A stretch of 46,908 nucleotides of DNA from UBA6019 sp036564345 (lineage in GTDB: Bacteria > Chloroflexota > Dormibacteria > Dormibacterales > Dormibacteraceae). A program made the position numbers and the translations under genes. The notes beneath the pieces were generated by a model. That model made no database searches and was not told where the DNA came from. It saw only the letters and a list, made by a program, of their open reading frames with translations. The stretch covers positions 1 through 46,908 of the forward strand of contig DATCOZ010000240.1 of the NCBI GenBank assembly GCA_036564345.1, given 5' to 3'. This document shows, in pieces, positions 32,046-39,952 of the stretch (positions within the stretch are counted from its first letter, which is position 1; every line of letters starts with the position of its first letter).

Positions 32046-32870
32046 TTAACCCTCCGCCTCGATGCCGCGCGTCGTCACGTTCACCGTCATCGCCCCCGCG
32101 GCGATGCCGACGTAGACGCCACGGGTCGGGGCCGCGTCGCGGTAGTCGCGCCCGACGGCCACCCGGACGTGGTTCTCGCCGGCGCGGACCGGGTGGGTGG
32201 CGTCGAAGCCAACCCAACCGGTGCCCGGGACCCATGCCTCGGCCCAGGCATGCGAGGCGCCCTCCGTCACGCCACCGGGGCCGGGTATGTGGATGTAGCC
32301 GCTGACGTAGCGCGCCGGCACGCCCATCGCGCGGACGGCGGCGATGAAGAGGTGGGCGAAGTCCTGGCAGACTCCCGCGCGTAGCTCGAGCACCTCGCCC
32401 ACCCCGGTGTAGACATTGGTGACGGCCGGGTCGTAGGCGAAGTCCTGGCTGATGGCTACCGTGAGGTTGTCGAGGGCCTCCTCGACCGCGGGGCCGGACG
32501 CCGGGTCAACCGGCGCGTGACGAGCCGCCAGCGCGCGGACGCCGGGCTCGTCGGTGACCGGTTCGCGGAAGCGGAGGAAGTCCCAGACCAGGTCCTCCTC
32601 GGTTGGGCCGAACTCACCGTTCATCTCGACCAGCGAGCGGCTGGTGACCCGCAGCTTCTGGTGGGCACGGAGGAGGTTGAAGTAGTGGACGAGGTTCCCG
32701 TAGCCGTCGCGGTAGGTCCCGACTTTGACCCTGGGGCTGATCTGCAGGGCGAACTCGAGCAGGCGCTGGCCGCGGCCGTCGAGCGGCATCAGGCGCAGCT
32801 CCATCATCGTCTCCCTGATCGGCCCGGTGTAGGCGAAGCGCGTGGTGTGCTCGATCTCGAAGCGCTTCAT
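32046..32870 (-). CDS. Transglutaminase-like cysteine peptidase family protein (first of three)
   Basis: A 274-aa protein with a beta-rich N-terminal domain (FEIEHTTRFAYTGPIRETMMELRLMP) and a transglutaminase core. The triad is intact: C168 in RAGVCQDFAH, H207 in ASHAWAEAW and D223 in VGFDATHP. Proteins of this type accompany CP-ATP-grasp and alpha-E genes and are thought to cleave or transfer peptide-type amide bonds. It overlaps the alpha-E gene by 4 bp and continues into the thioredoxin/UGSC genes without a promoter gap, so all may be one transcript. Confidence 0.93.
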   Translation of the reverse strand: MKRFEIEHTTRFAYTGPIRETMMELRLMPLDGRGQRLLEFALQISPRVKVGTYRDGYGNLVHYFNLLRAHQKLRVTSRSLVEMNGEFGPTEEDLVWDFLRFREPVTDEPGVRALAARHAPVDPASGPAVEEALDNLTVAISQDFAYDPAVTNVYTGVGEVLELRAGVCQDFAHLFIAAVRAMGVPARYVSGYIHIPGPGGVTEGASHAWAEAWVPGTGWVGFDATHPVRAGENHVRVAVGRDYRDAAPTRGVYVGIAAGAMTVNVTTRGIEAEG

Positions 32871-33814
32871 TGCTGCTGCTGAGGAACCCTGGCGGTGGGG
32901 TCGCCGGGAACGGTCGCGGCGACCTTGCTGGGCTGGAAATAGGTTGCCCGGAGCGCCAGGGTCAGCTCCTCGGACAGGCGCTTGAACTCGGCCTCGAACT
33001 CCTCCGGGTCTTTCGCGACGCCCGCCGGACCGGCGTCGTCGAAGAGTCCCGCCATCTTGGCCAGGACCCTTTCCGGCCGCGACAACCGGCGCCGGCCGTC
33101 GATCCGATGGACGGAATCCAGCGCCTCGCCGAGGCAGTAACGCGCGGAGCGCGGCAGGTTGGGGTCAAAGAGCAGGAAGGGCACGACCTGGCGCCCGGTC
33201 ACCTCTGCGGAGAAGCGAAGCCGGTAGGACTCGAAGGCAAAGCTGGACTTGAGCGCCGCCGTCCACTCCAGCGCGTCCTCGCTGGCCGCTCCCAGGTCGG
33301 CGATCTTCTGGACGACGATGGTGACCGCGTTCTGCAGCCGCTCCAGGTACTTGCCCAGTCGCACGAACTCGCGCGCCTCGTCGTGGAACATTGTGTTCTC
33401 GATCAGGCCCTCGATCAGGTGGACGCCCAGCTCGACGCTGGAAAGGAAGCCGTGCAGGTCGCGCTCCCAGCCGCGCTCCTCGACCAGCCAGTAGAGCGAG
33501 TTGACCTGCTCGTAGAGCTCGGTCGGCAGCGACGGTCGGACCGCCTGGGCCGCCGAGCGGGCCGCGGCGACGCTGCGCCGAACGGACGGTCCCGCGGCGC
33601 CGGCCACCAGCAGGTCGACCGCCTGGTCGCGGCGGTCGACATCGCTCCCCGACCAGCCGGCCAGCCGCATCAGGCCGGACCAGAAGCCGGCTCCGGGGTC
33701 GTCGGTGCGATCCAGCGAGTGGTCGAGGTGGATGCGGAGGGTACGGGCCAGGAAGTCGGCACGCTCGAGCTCCCGTCCGAACAGCGCGAGCGAGGTGGCT
33801 GCCGAGCTAAGCAG
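32867..33814 (-). CDS. Alpha-E domain protein (DUF403), probable CTG start
   Basis: A 315-aa all-helical alpha-E protein. Family members begin M-L-S-R-x-A-x-x-L-Y-W-x-G-R-x-x-E-R-A; here the matching frame reads LLSSAATSLALFGRELERADFLARTLRIH and starts at CTG 33814. No ATG, GTG or TTG occurs in frame close to that point, while GAGGAA lies seven bases upstream of the CTG, so a rare CTG start overlapping the ATP-grasp TAG is the best model. ATG 33670 would remove 48 conserved residues. It probably works with the ATP-grasp enzyme upstream in an amide-ligation pathway. Confidence 0.85.
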   Translation of the reverse strand: MLSSAATSLALFGRELERADFLARTLRIHLDHSLDRTDDPGAGFWSGLMRLAGWSGSDVDRRDQAVDLLVAGAAGPSVRRSVAAARSAAQAVRPSLPTELYEQVNSLYWLVEERGWERDLHGFLSSVELGVHLIEGLIENTMFHDEAREFVRLGKYLERLQNAVTIVVQKIADLGAASEDALEWTAALKSSFAFESYRLRFSAEVTGRQVVPFLLFDPNLPRSARYCLGEALDSVHRIDGRRRLSRPERVLAKMAGLFDDAGPAGVAKDPEEFEAEFKRLSEELTLALRATYFQPSKVAATVPGDPTARVPQQQQ

Positions 33815-35285
33815 TGTCGGGTTCCTCGTTGTGGGAACCGGCGAGCACCCAGGTGTCGCGGCTGCCGCCCCCCTGCGAGCTGTTGACGACCAGCGAGCCG
33901 GCCTTGAGCGCCACCCGGGTGAGCCCGCCCGGGATCACCTCGACGTCGGCGCCGCTCAGCACGAAAGGCCGGAGGTCCTGGTGGCAGGCGCGGAGACGGT
34001 TGCCGTCGAGAACGGCCTGCACGGACAGCGCGACCACCGGCTGGGCGATGTACGCTCGTGGCTCGGCGATGATCCGGGGCCGGAACCGCTCCCGCTCCGC
34101 CGCGGTCGAGGCGGGGCCGATCAGCATCCCGTATCCGCCCGAGCCGGCCACCGCCTTGACCACCAGCTTCTCGAGGTGCTCGAGCACGTACCGCCGATCC
34201 TCCTCAATGGCGCAGAGGTAGGTGTGGACGTTGGGCAGGATCGGGTCCTCATCGAGGTAGTACTTGATGATCCTCGGGATCAGGGCGTAGACAGCCTTGT
34301 CGTCGGCAACGCCGGTGCCGAGGCCGTTGGCGATCGTCACCCCGCCGACCCGGTAGGCGTTGACGAGCCCGGGCACGCCGACCAGGGTGTCGGGGCGACC
34401 GAAGAGCGGGTCGAGATATTCGTCGTCGACCCGTCGGTAGATGACGTGGACGCGACGCAGGCCGCGGGTCGTGCGCATGAAGACCTGGTCCTGGTCGACG
34501 ACGAGATCGGTCCCCTCGACCAGCTCGATGCCCATCTCCTTGGCCAGGTAGAGATGCTCGTAGTAGGCCGCGTTGTGGATGCCGGGCGTGAGCAGCACCA
34601 CGGTCGGGTCCGCCACGCCCTCGGGGGCAAGCCAGCGCAGGTTGCGAAGCAGCTGGTGGCAGTAGCTCTCGACAGGACGGACGGCGTAGCCCTCGAAGAG
34701 GTCGGGCAGCACCCGCTTCATGACCGCCCGGTTGGCCAGCACGTAGGAGATGCCGGAGGGGGTCCGCAGGTTGTCCTCGAGGACAAGGAAGTCGCCCCGC
34801 TGATCGCGCACGAGGTCGACGCCGGCGATGTGGCAGCGGATGCCCCGCGGCGCCGGCATGGCGTCGACCTCCCGCAGGTAGAGCGGGCTGGAGAGCACGG
34901 TCTCCGGCGGCACCACGCCCTGGCGGAGGATCAGCTTCGGCCCGTAGACGTCCTCCAGGAAGTGGTTGAGGGCCTTGACCCGCTGCTTCAGGCCCGCCTC
35001 CAGGCGGCGCCAGGTCCGGGCGGAGATCACGCGCGGGATGACGTCGAAGGGAAACACCTTCTCGATCCCCTGGGCGTCCGGATAGACGGCGAAGGTGATG
35101 CCGTGGTTGCGGAACGTCCGCATCGCCAGCTCGTGGCGGCGGCTGAGCTCGCCCGGGCCGAGCCTGGTCAGCCGCTCGAACACCCGCCGGTAGGAGGGCC
35201 GTGCCTGTTCCGGTGCGGCCAGCATCTCGTCGTAGAACCCGTTCGCCGCGTAGGCGGGGAAACCGCGTGAGGCTGCCTTTGGCAC
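33807..35285 (-). CDS. Circularly permuted ATP-grasp type 2 protein
   Basis: A 492-aa member of the CP-ATP-grasp/DUF404-DUF407 group. Typical segments are FDVIPRVISARTWRRLEAGLKQRVKALNHFLEDVYG-type N-terminal sequence, LVLEDNLRTPSGISYVLANR, VVLLTPGIHNAAYYEHLYLAKEMGIELVEG, YRRVDDEYLDPL, and KAVAGSGGYGMLIGP. The enzyme is predicted to form an amide bond using ATP. GTG 35285 lies beside a CTATAG sequence, and a divergent transglutaminase gene starts 41 bp away. It leads an operon with alpha-E and transglutaminase, the standard trio. The substrate is not known for the family. Confidence 0.93.
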   Translation of the reverse strand: MPKAASRGFPAYAANGFYDEMLAAPEQARPSYRRVFERLTRLGPGELSRRHELAMRTFRNHGITFAVYPDAQGIEKVFPFDVIPRVISARTWRRLEAGLKQRVKALNHFLEDVYGPKLILRQGVVPPETVLSSPLYLREVDAMPAPRGIRCHIAGVDLVRDQRGDFLVLEDNLRTPSGISYVLANRAVMKRVLPDLFEGYAVRPVESYCHQLLRNLRWLAPEGVADPTVVLLTPGIHNAAYYEHLYLAKEMGIELVEGTDLVVDQDQVFMRTTRGLRRVHVIYRRVDDEYLDPLFGRPDTLVGVPGLVNAYRVGGVTIANGLGTGVADDKAVYALIPRIIKYYLDEDPILPNVHTYLCAIEEDRRYVLEHLEKLVVKAVAGSGGYGMLIGPASTAAERERFRPRIIAEPRAYIAQPVVALSVQAVLDGNRLRACHQDLRPFVLSGADVEVIPGGLTRVALKAGSLVVNSSQGGGSRDTWVLAGSHNEEPDTA

Positions 35286-35325
35286 AGCTATAGTTTGTGC
35301 CGCAATCTTGGAACACGGTCGAACG
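35286..35325. promoter_or_regulatory. Short divergent promoter region (ATP-grasp / transglutaminase 2)
   Basis: Only 40 bp separate the two start codons. TATAGT (35290-35295) on the plus strand could be the -10 for the rightward gene; CTATAG there is a perfect palindrome read from both strands. No -35 is clear. Confidence 0.35.
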
Positions 35326-36150
35326 ATGAAGCTTCGCGTCGGCTGTGAGTTCGGCTACGACGTGGAGGCTCCCACGCCGGCGACAATCCAGGTGCGCCCC
35401 CGCTTCGACACCCGCCACCGGCTGGTGAGCGAATCATGGTCGACCAGCCAGTCCCTCACGCTCGACGAGTTCACCGATATCTACGGCAACTCGGTCAAGC
35501 GGCTGCTCATGGAGCCGGGCGACCTGGTCCTCCGCTACGACGCGGTCGTCGAGGTCCCCGACGAGTGGGACGAGGTCGACCCGAAGGCGAACGAGACGCC
35601 GGTCGAGGACCTGGCCGGGGAGCTCCTCCACTACACCCTGCCGAGCCGCTACTGCCCGTCCTACGAGCTGATGGAGACGGCCTGGGAGCTCTTCGGCCAG
35701 ACGCCTCGCGGCTGGGCCCGGGTGCAGGCGATCTGCGACTGGGTCCACGGCAACATCACCTTCCGCTATGGGGCCAGCCACCCGCTGACGACGGCGGCCG
35801 ACGTCTTTTCGAAGCGAGAGGGCGTTTGCAGGGATTTCGCCCATCTCGGCGTCACCTTCTGTAGGGCCATGAACATTCCCGCCCGTTACGTCTTCGGCTA
35901 CATCCCCGATATCGGCGAGGGCATCCCCGTTTCGCCCGACCCGATGGACTTCTGCGCCTGGATGGAGGTGTGGCTGGACGGCCGCTGGTGGACCTTCGAC
36001 CCACGCAACAACCGCCTCCGCACCGGTCGCGTGCTGATCGGCCAGGGTCGCGATGCACTCGACGTCGCCATGCTCACCACGTATGGAGCAGCCAAATTCC
36101 GCTCCATGGTGGTTTGGGCGGATCGCACGAAGCCAGGGGAGGCTGCGTGA
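35326..36150 (+). CDS. Transglutaminase-like protein (second of three), Cys at the catalytic His position
   Basis: A 274-aa protein starting MKLRVGCEFGYDVEAPTPAT, the usual N-terminus of this subgroup. The nucleophile C168 is in REGVCRDFAH and the Asp (D225) in WWTFDPRNN. The position aligned with the catalytic His of its neighbours (ASHAWAEAW, GSHAWVEVL) reads DFCAWMEVW, giving Cys210 instead. It could be inactive, or use a variant triad. ATG 35326 is chosen; TTG 35308 is possible. It overlaps the third transglutaminase gene (GTGA). Confidence 0.88.
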   Translation: MKLRVGCEFGYDVEAPTPATIQVRPRFDTRHRLVSESWSTSQSLTLDEFTDIYGNSVKRLLMEPGDLVLRYDAVVEVPDEWDEVDPKANETPVEDLAGELLHYTLPSRYCPSYELMETAWELFGQTPRGWARVQAICDWVHGNITFRYGASHPLTTAADVFSKREGVCRDFAHLGVTFCRAMNIPARYVFGYIPDIGEGIPVSPDPMDFCAWMEVWLDGRWWTFDPRNNRLRTGRVLIGQGRDALDVAMLTTYGAAKFRSMVVWADRTKPGEAA

Positions 36151-37016
36151 TCGATCCTGTCGGGGTGGACTGGAGCTCGGTGCGACGCTCCGCTTATCTG
36201 CTCGAGCAGACCTTCCGCTATGACTACCCGGCGCCGATCCGCCACCTCGACCACCGCCTTGTCGTGATCCCGCCGGAGCGCTTCGGCGACCAGGTTCGCC
36301 TCTCCCACCGGCTTGACGTCGGGGGCCGCGGGGTTCGGGTCGAGAACCAGATCGACCGCTTCGGCAACGTGGTGGTGGCGGTCTTCGCGCCCCGGGTCGC
36401 GGCCAGCGTTGAGTTCACCGCCCGCGTCAGCGTGGAACGCCACGCCGGCGAGCCGCACCGGCTGGCGGACGGCTGGCTGGGCGACGGCTACCTGCTGGAT
36501 GCGACCCGCCTCACGGTTCCCGACGCCCGGATCCGCCGCGCGGCTGAAAAACTGAAGGCTTCGGCGGCCTGGGGACTCCCCTTGGCCGAGAGCATCAACG
36601 ACTGGGTCTACCAGTCGATGACCTACCAGGACGGAATCACCAGCGTCCGGACGACCGCGGCCGAAGCGCTCGCGATCGGGCGCGGCGTCTGCCAGGACTA
36701 CGCCCACCTGATGCTCTCCGTCTGCCGGAGCTGCGACCTCCCGGCACGCTACGTCTCCGGCCACCTCATCGGCGAGGGTGGCAGCCATGCCTGGGTGGAG
36801 GTCCTCCTGCCCACCGACGACGGTACCGGCGAGGCGATCGCCTGGACCTTCGACCCCACCCACGCGAGCAGGGGCGGGCTCAACTACGTGACGATCGCGG
36901 TCGGCGGCGACTACCACGACGTGGCCCCGACGTCGGGCACCTACCAGGCGCCCGTCCACGGCAAGCTGAAAACCCACAAACGCGTCACGCTGACCGAGCT
37001 CGACTACGCGGTCTAA
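36147..37016 (+). CDS. Transglutaminase-like protein (third of three)
   Basis: A 289-aa protein with an intact triad: C182 in GRGVCQDYAH, H214 in GGSHAWVEVL and D236 in WTFDPTHA. The N-terminal beta domain (LLEQTFRYDYPAPIRHLDHRLVVIPP) matches the first transglutaminase of the locus. GTG 36147 overlaps the preceding stop. Its C-terminal codons (TACGCGGTCTAA) are duplicated downstream beyond repeat copy C. It belongs functionally with the ATP-grasp/alpha-E genes on the opposite strand. Confidence 0.92.
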   Translation: MIDPVGVDWSSVRRSAYLLEQTFRYDYPAPIRHLDHRLVVIPPERFGDQVRLSHRLDVGGRGVRVENQIDRFGNVVVAVFAPRVAASVEFTARVSVERHAGEPHRLADGWLGDGYLLDATRLTVPDARIRRAAEKLKASAAWGLPLAESINDWVYQSMTYQDGITSVRTTAAEALAIGRGVCQDYAHLMLSVCRSCDLPARYVSGHLIGEGGSHAWVEVLLPTDDGTGEAIAWTFDPTHASRGGLNYVTIAVGGDYHDVAPTSGTYQAPVHGKLKTHKRVTLTELDYAV

Positions 37017-37017
37017 C

Positions 37018-37120
37018 GGGCAAAGGGGGGCAGGCCCCCCTTTCCAAAAACCCCCCGCCGGCGCCGCGCTTCGGTTTCGAGATAAGCAACTCAATCGGCC
37101 GGGGTAACCCGGCCTACGCG
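37018..37120 (+). repeat. Copy C of the dispersed structured intergenic repeat
   Basis: Starts right after the transglutaminase stop. AAAGGGGGG (37022-37030), loop CAGG, CCCCCCTTT (37035-37043) is a 9-bp hairpin. A second C6 run near 37051-37056 could compete for the same G run. The 3' hairpin is GGCCGGG (37097-37103), loop GTAA, CCCGGCC (37108-37114). Confidence 0.9.
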
Positions 37121-37141
37121 CGAGTACGCGGTCTAGGACCG

Positions 37142-37243
37142 CGGCAAAGGGGGGCGGGCCCCTTTCCAAAAACCCCCCGCAGCGCCGCGCGTTGGTTTCG
37201 GGATAACAACTCAATCGGCCGGGGCAAACCCGGCCTACGCGCC
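37142..37243 (+). repeat. Copy D of the dispersed structured intergenic repeat (tandem with C)
   Basis: Same order and orientation as copy C: G-run/C-run hairpin, TTTCCAAAAACCCCCC, GCGCCGCGC, CAACTCAATC, then GGCCGGG-GCAAA-CCCGGCC and TACGCGCC. Copies C and D are separated by a repeat of the last codons of the upstream gene (37125-37135). Confidence 0.9.
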
Positions 37244-37342
37244 GCGCACCGCACTCTGACGATGCAAAGGGGAGCTGCATTCCCCGATCCGCCCGGGCAT
37301 CAGTCGGAGCCGGCTGCCCTCGGCGGTTAGCATGGCTGCTGC

Positions 37343-38434
37343 ATGGCTGCCATCAAGGCCCAGGGCGTCGTCGCCCGGGAGCCCCGCACACCGTCGCGGT
37401 TGGAGGAGATCACCGTTGACGACCCGGGACCGGGTGAGGTCCGCCTCCGCCTCCTCGCCAGCGGCGTCTGCCATACCGACCTCTACGCGCGCGACGGCGG
37501 CATGGGCGACGATTTTCCCTGGCTGCTCGGCCACGAGGGCTGCGGCGTCATCGAGTCGGTCGGCCCGGGCGTCGACGCGGCGCGCGTCGCGGAGCGCGTT
37601 ATCGTCTGCTGGCGCGCCCCCTGCGGCCGCTGCCGCTTCTGCCTCCGCGGGCAGCTCGAGCTCTGCGCCGAGGTCGCCACGCCCGGCCCGCGCCTCCACG
37701 GCAAGGATGGCGCGGTGCTGTCACCGGTGCTCCGGGCGGGGACCTTCACCACCCACACCGTGGTGGCCGAGGGCCAGGCGATTCGCGTCGGCGACGAGGT
37801 GCCGGCCGAGGTCGCCGCGCTGATCGGGTGCGGCGTCGCCACCGGCGTCGGCGCGGCGCTGCGGACCGCCGGCGTCCAGGCCGGCGACCGGGTCGCCGTG
37901 ATCGGCTGCGGCGCCGTCGGCCTCAGCGCCGTGCAGGGCGCACGGTTGGCGGGAGCGGCGACGATCATCGCCGTCGATCTGAGTCCGGCCAAGCTGGACT
38001 GGGCGCGGAAGATGGGCGCCACCGCGGTCGTCAACGCCGCGACGGAGAACGTCGTCGAGCGGGTACGCGAGCTGGCAGGCGGGTTCGGCGTCGACTACTG
38101 CCTGGATGTCGTCGCGCGGCCGGAGACGCTGCGGAGCGCGATCGAGTGCTGCGACAACTTCGGGACGGCGGTGCTGGTCGGGGTGCCGCCACGACCGGCC
38201 GATCTTGCGCTGCCGATGAGCCTGTTCTGGGACGAACGGCGCGGCGTCAAGACCTGCTGGTATGGCAACTGCCTCGGCTCACGCGACTTCCAGCTGCTGG
38301 CCGACTGGTACCGAAACGGCTCGCTGTACCTGGATGAGATGGTGTCGAGGAAGATCCATCTCGACGAGGTCGAAGAGGCTTTCGCCGTGATGGCGAAGGG
38401 AGAGGAGCTCCGCTCCGTCATCGTCTTCGACTGA
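37343..38434 (+). CDS. Zinc-dependent alcohol dehydrogenase (MDR family, class III-like)
   Basis: A 363-aa medium-chain dehydrogenase/reductase. Catalytic zinc ligands are in GVCHTD (C43) and LLGHEGCG (H64, E65). The structural zinc set is C94, C97, C100 and C108 (CGRCRFCLRGQLELC). A Rossmann motif GCGAVGLSAVQGA and VDLSPAKLDWA, with Asp at the strand end, indicate NAD preference. It resembles class III/formaldehyde or aryl-alcohol dehydrogenases, but the substrate is not determinable. ATG 37343 is used; no strong ribosome site. Single gene. Confidence 0.92.
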   Translation: MAAIKAQGVVAREPRTPSRLEEITVDDPGPGEVRLRLLASGVCHTDLYARDGGMGDDFPWLLGHEGCGVIESVGPGVDAARVAERVIVCWRAPCGRCRFCLRGQLELCAEVATPGPRLHGKDGAVLSPVLRAGTFTTHTVVAEGQAIRVGDEVPAEVAALIGCGVATGVGAALRTAGVQAGDRVAVIGCGAVGLSAVQGARLAGAATIIAVDLSPAKLDWARKMGATAVVNAATENVVERVRELAGGFGVDYCLDVVARPETLRSAIECCDNFGTAVLVGVPPRPADLALPMSLFWDERRGVKTCWYGNCLGSRDFQLLADWYRNGSLYLDEMVSRKIHLDEVEEAFAVMAKGEELRSVIVFD

Positions 38435-38475
38435 TCAGTCCCGACGAAAGGTCCGGCTCAACCTGCGGAACGCCA

Positions 38476-39220
38476 TTACAGGCGGTTGTAGAGGTGCTGG
38501 GCCCAGTTGATGAGCAGGGCGGCGTAGGCGGCGTTGATGCTCTTTCCGCTGTTCAGTTGGACCCAGCTGATGTAGTTGTTGAGTGCGGACTTCGCCGATG
38601 CCGTGTTGCCGGCATTCAGGTAGTACTGGACGATCTGCAGGAGGGCTGTCAATTTGGACTGCTGTACCGACGTGATCAAGCCCGCGGCCGCTCCCTTGTT
38701 GACGGCGTTGATCTGGCCGGCCACCGTCGCGTGCACCTGGAAGGTGACGGTCACGCTCGAGCTGTTTCCAAGTTGATCGGTTGACGTGAGCACGATCGTG
38801 TGCGTCCCCGCCTTCAGCTTGTCGACGTCGATGACCTGGCCGTTGGTCAGCGTCGTCGCCGAATCCAGCTTGGCGCTGAGCGAGGCCACGTTGTCGAAGT
38901 CGCTCGCGCTGAAGTTGAACGTGATGGTCGTGCCCACGTCATAGAAGCCGCTGTTGGTGGGCGCGATCATGCCGTAGCTGATCGCTGGCCCGGTCGTGTC
39001 GAGCCGGATCGTCCTCGTCACAATTGTGCTGTTGCCGGCCACGTCGGTGACCAGCACCGCGATGGTGTAGAGCCCGTCACCGCTGGAGAGCGTTAGGGAG
39101 GCAGTGGCGGTATAAGCCACGGCCGCCAGGAAGGTCGTGCCTCCATTGGTCGAGAACGCCACCTGGCTCAGGCCGGTGCCGACATCGCTGAAGGAGTTGA
39201 CACGAAGCCGACTGCCTCCG
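38476..39220 (-). pseudogene. C-terminal remnant of a large Ig-like surface protein
   Basis: The minus strand encodes about 245 residues of Ig-like repeat sequence (SQVAFSTNGGTTFLAAVAYTATASLTLSSGDGLYT in part, DTTGPAISYG, VDKLKAGTHTIVLTSTDQLGN), then a helical C-terminal module ending LLINWAQHLYNRL that is seen at the end of long secreted proteins. There is no signal peptide. The frame remains open and homologous upstream of GTG 39162 to about 39220, but has no suitable start, and an in-frame stop follows near 39260. The 5' part of the gene has evidently been lost where the DUF1905 gene now begins. Confidence 0.7.
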
Positions 39221-39248
39221 ACGCGACAAGAGAGAATGGAGGAGCACC

Positions 39249-39518
39249 TTGGACAAGCAATTCACCGCCACCCTCCAACGAAGCCCCAACAAGGGCGGCA
39301 GGACCTACGTGGTGATGCCCGATTCGGTCGAGTTCTTTGGAACTCGGGGACTGGTGAAGGTCCGCGGAACGATCGACGGTCACCTGTTCCAGAGCGCGTT
39401 CATGGCCATGGGCGATGGCACGCACAAGCTGCCCGTCAAGGCGGACGTCCGGAAAGCGATCGGGAAAGAAGCCGGTCAGCCGGTGCACGTACGCCTGGAG
39501 GAACGGCTGGAAGGCTGA
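39249..39518 (+). CDS. DUF1905 domain protein
   Basis: An 89-aa DUF1905 protein, a small beta-barrel-like family (TATLQRSPNKGGRTYVVMPDSVEFFGTRGLVKVRGTID is its core, residues 6-43). TTG 39249 is preceded by GGAGGAG (39238-39244). Many DUF1905 proteins carry an extra YdeI-type C-terminal domain that is absent here. Function unknown. It starts inside the decayed Ig-like locus on the other strand. Confidence 0.85.
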   Translation: MDKQFTATLQRSPNKGGRTYVVMPDSVEFFGTRGLVKVRGTIDGHLFQSAFMAMGDGTHKLPVKADVRKAIGKEAGQPVHVRLEERLEG

Positions 39519-39567
39519 TCGCCTCCCCGTAGTCGGGTCCGCTCGGGCATTTCCCCGCGCGCCTTCC

Positions 39568-39597
39568 TTGACATATGCCTATATGGATATATTATGT
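39568..39597 (+). promoter_or_regulatory. AT-rich promoter/operator of the ArsR-type gene
   Basis: A perfect TTGACA (39568-39573) and TATTAT (39590-39595) are 16 bp apart. ACATA...TATGT arms and repeated ATAT blocks resemble an ArsR-family operator. The -10 touches GTG 39596, which conflicts with a leader, so the exact start point is unclear. Confidence 0.45.
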
Positions 39598-39952
39598 GGC
39601 CATAGCCCGAGCCGCGACGACAGCAGACGCGTTCAATGCCGTTGCCGAGCCCCGGCGGCGGCAGATCCTGGACGTGCTCTCCGGCGGAGAGAGACCCGTG
39701 AACGACCTGGTCACGCTGCTCGGGCTGGCGCAGCCGCTGGTGTCCAAGCACCTCCGGGTGCTGAGGGAGGTGGGACTGGTGGAAAGGCGTGATGTCGGGC
39801 GGCAGCGGATCTACAGGCTGGACGCTCACCCGCTCAAGCCCATCCACGACTGGGTGAAGACCTACGAGCGGTCGTGGGCGGAGCGCTTTGATCGGTTGGA
39901 CGACGTGCTGGAGGAACTCAGGGAAATGGAGGATCGTGGCAGTGACAAATAG
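39596..39952 (+). CDS. ArsR-family transcriptional regulator
   Basis: A 118-aa winged-helix repressor: FNAVAEPRRRQILDVLSGGERPVNDLVTLLGLAQPLVSKHLRVLREVGLVERRDVGRQRIYRL spans the HTH and wing (residues about 12-75). The C-terminal DWVKTYERSWAERFDRLDDVLEEL forms the dimer helix. It lacks metal-binding Cys pairs, so it is of the SdpR/AHSA1-linked subgroup. GTG 39596 matches family length; ATG 39575 is possible. It overlaps the SRPBCC gene that follows, the usual pairing. Confidence 0.9.
   Translation: MAIARAATTADAFNAVAEPRRRQILDVLSGGERPVNDLVTLLGLAQPLVSKHLRVLREVGLVERRDVGRQRIYRLDAHPLKPIHDWVKTYERSWAERFDRLDDVLEELREMEDRGSDK

Larger units (their letters stand above)
37017..37342. other. Gene-free stretch occupied by repeat copies C and D
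   Basis: These 326 bp between the third transglutaminase and the alcohol dehydrogenase hold the two tandem repeats and about 100 bp that should contain the dehydrogenase promoter. I see no convincing hexamers or coding frame. Confidence 0.6.

Noticed and set aside
39568..39595. Taking TTGACA/TATTAT as the definite promoter of the ArsR gene
   Set aside because: It would start transcription downstream of GTG 39596, and no later in-frame start precedes the HTH. Kept only as a candidate regulatory region.
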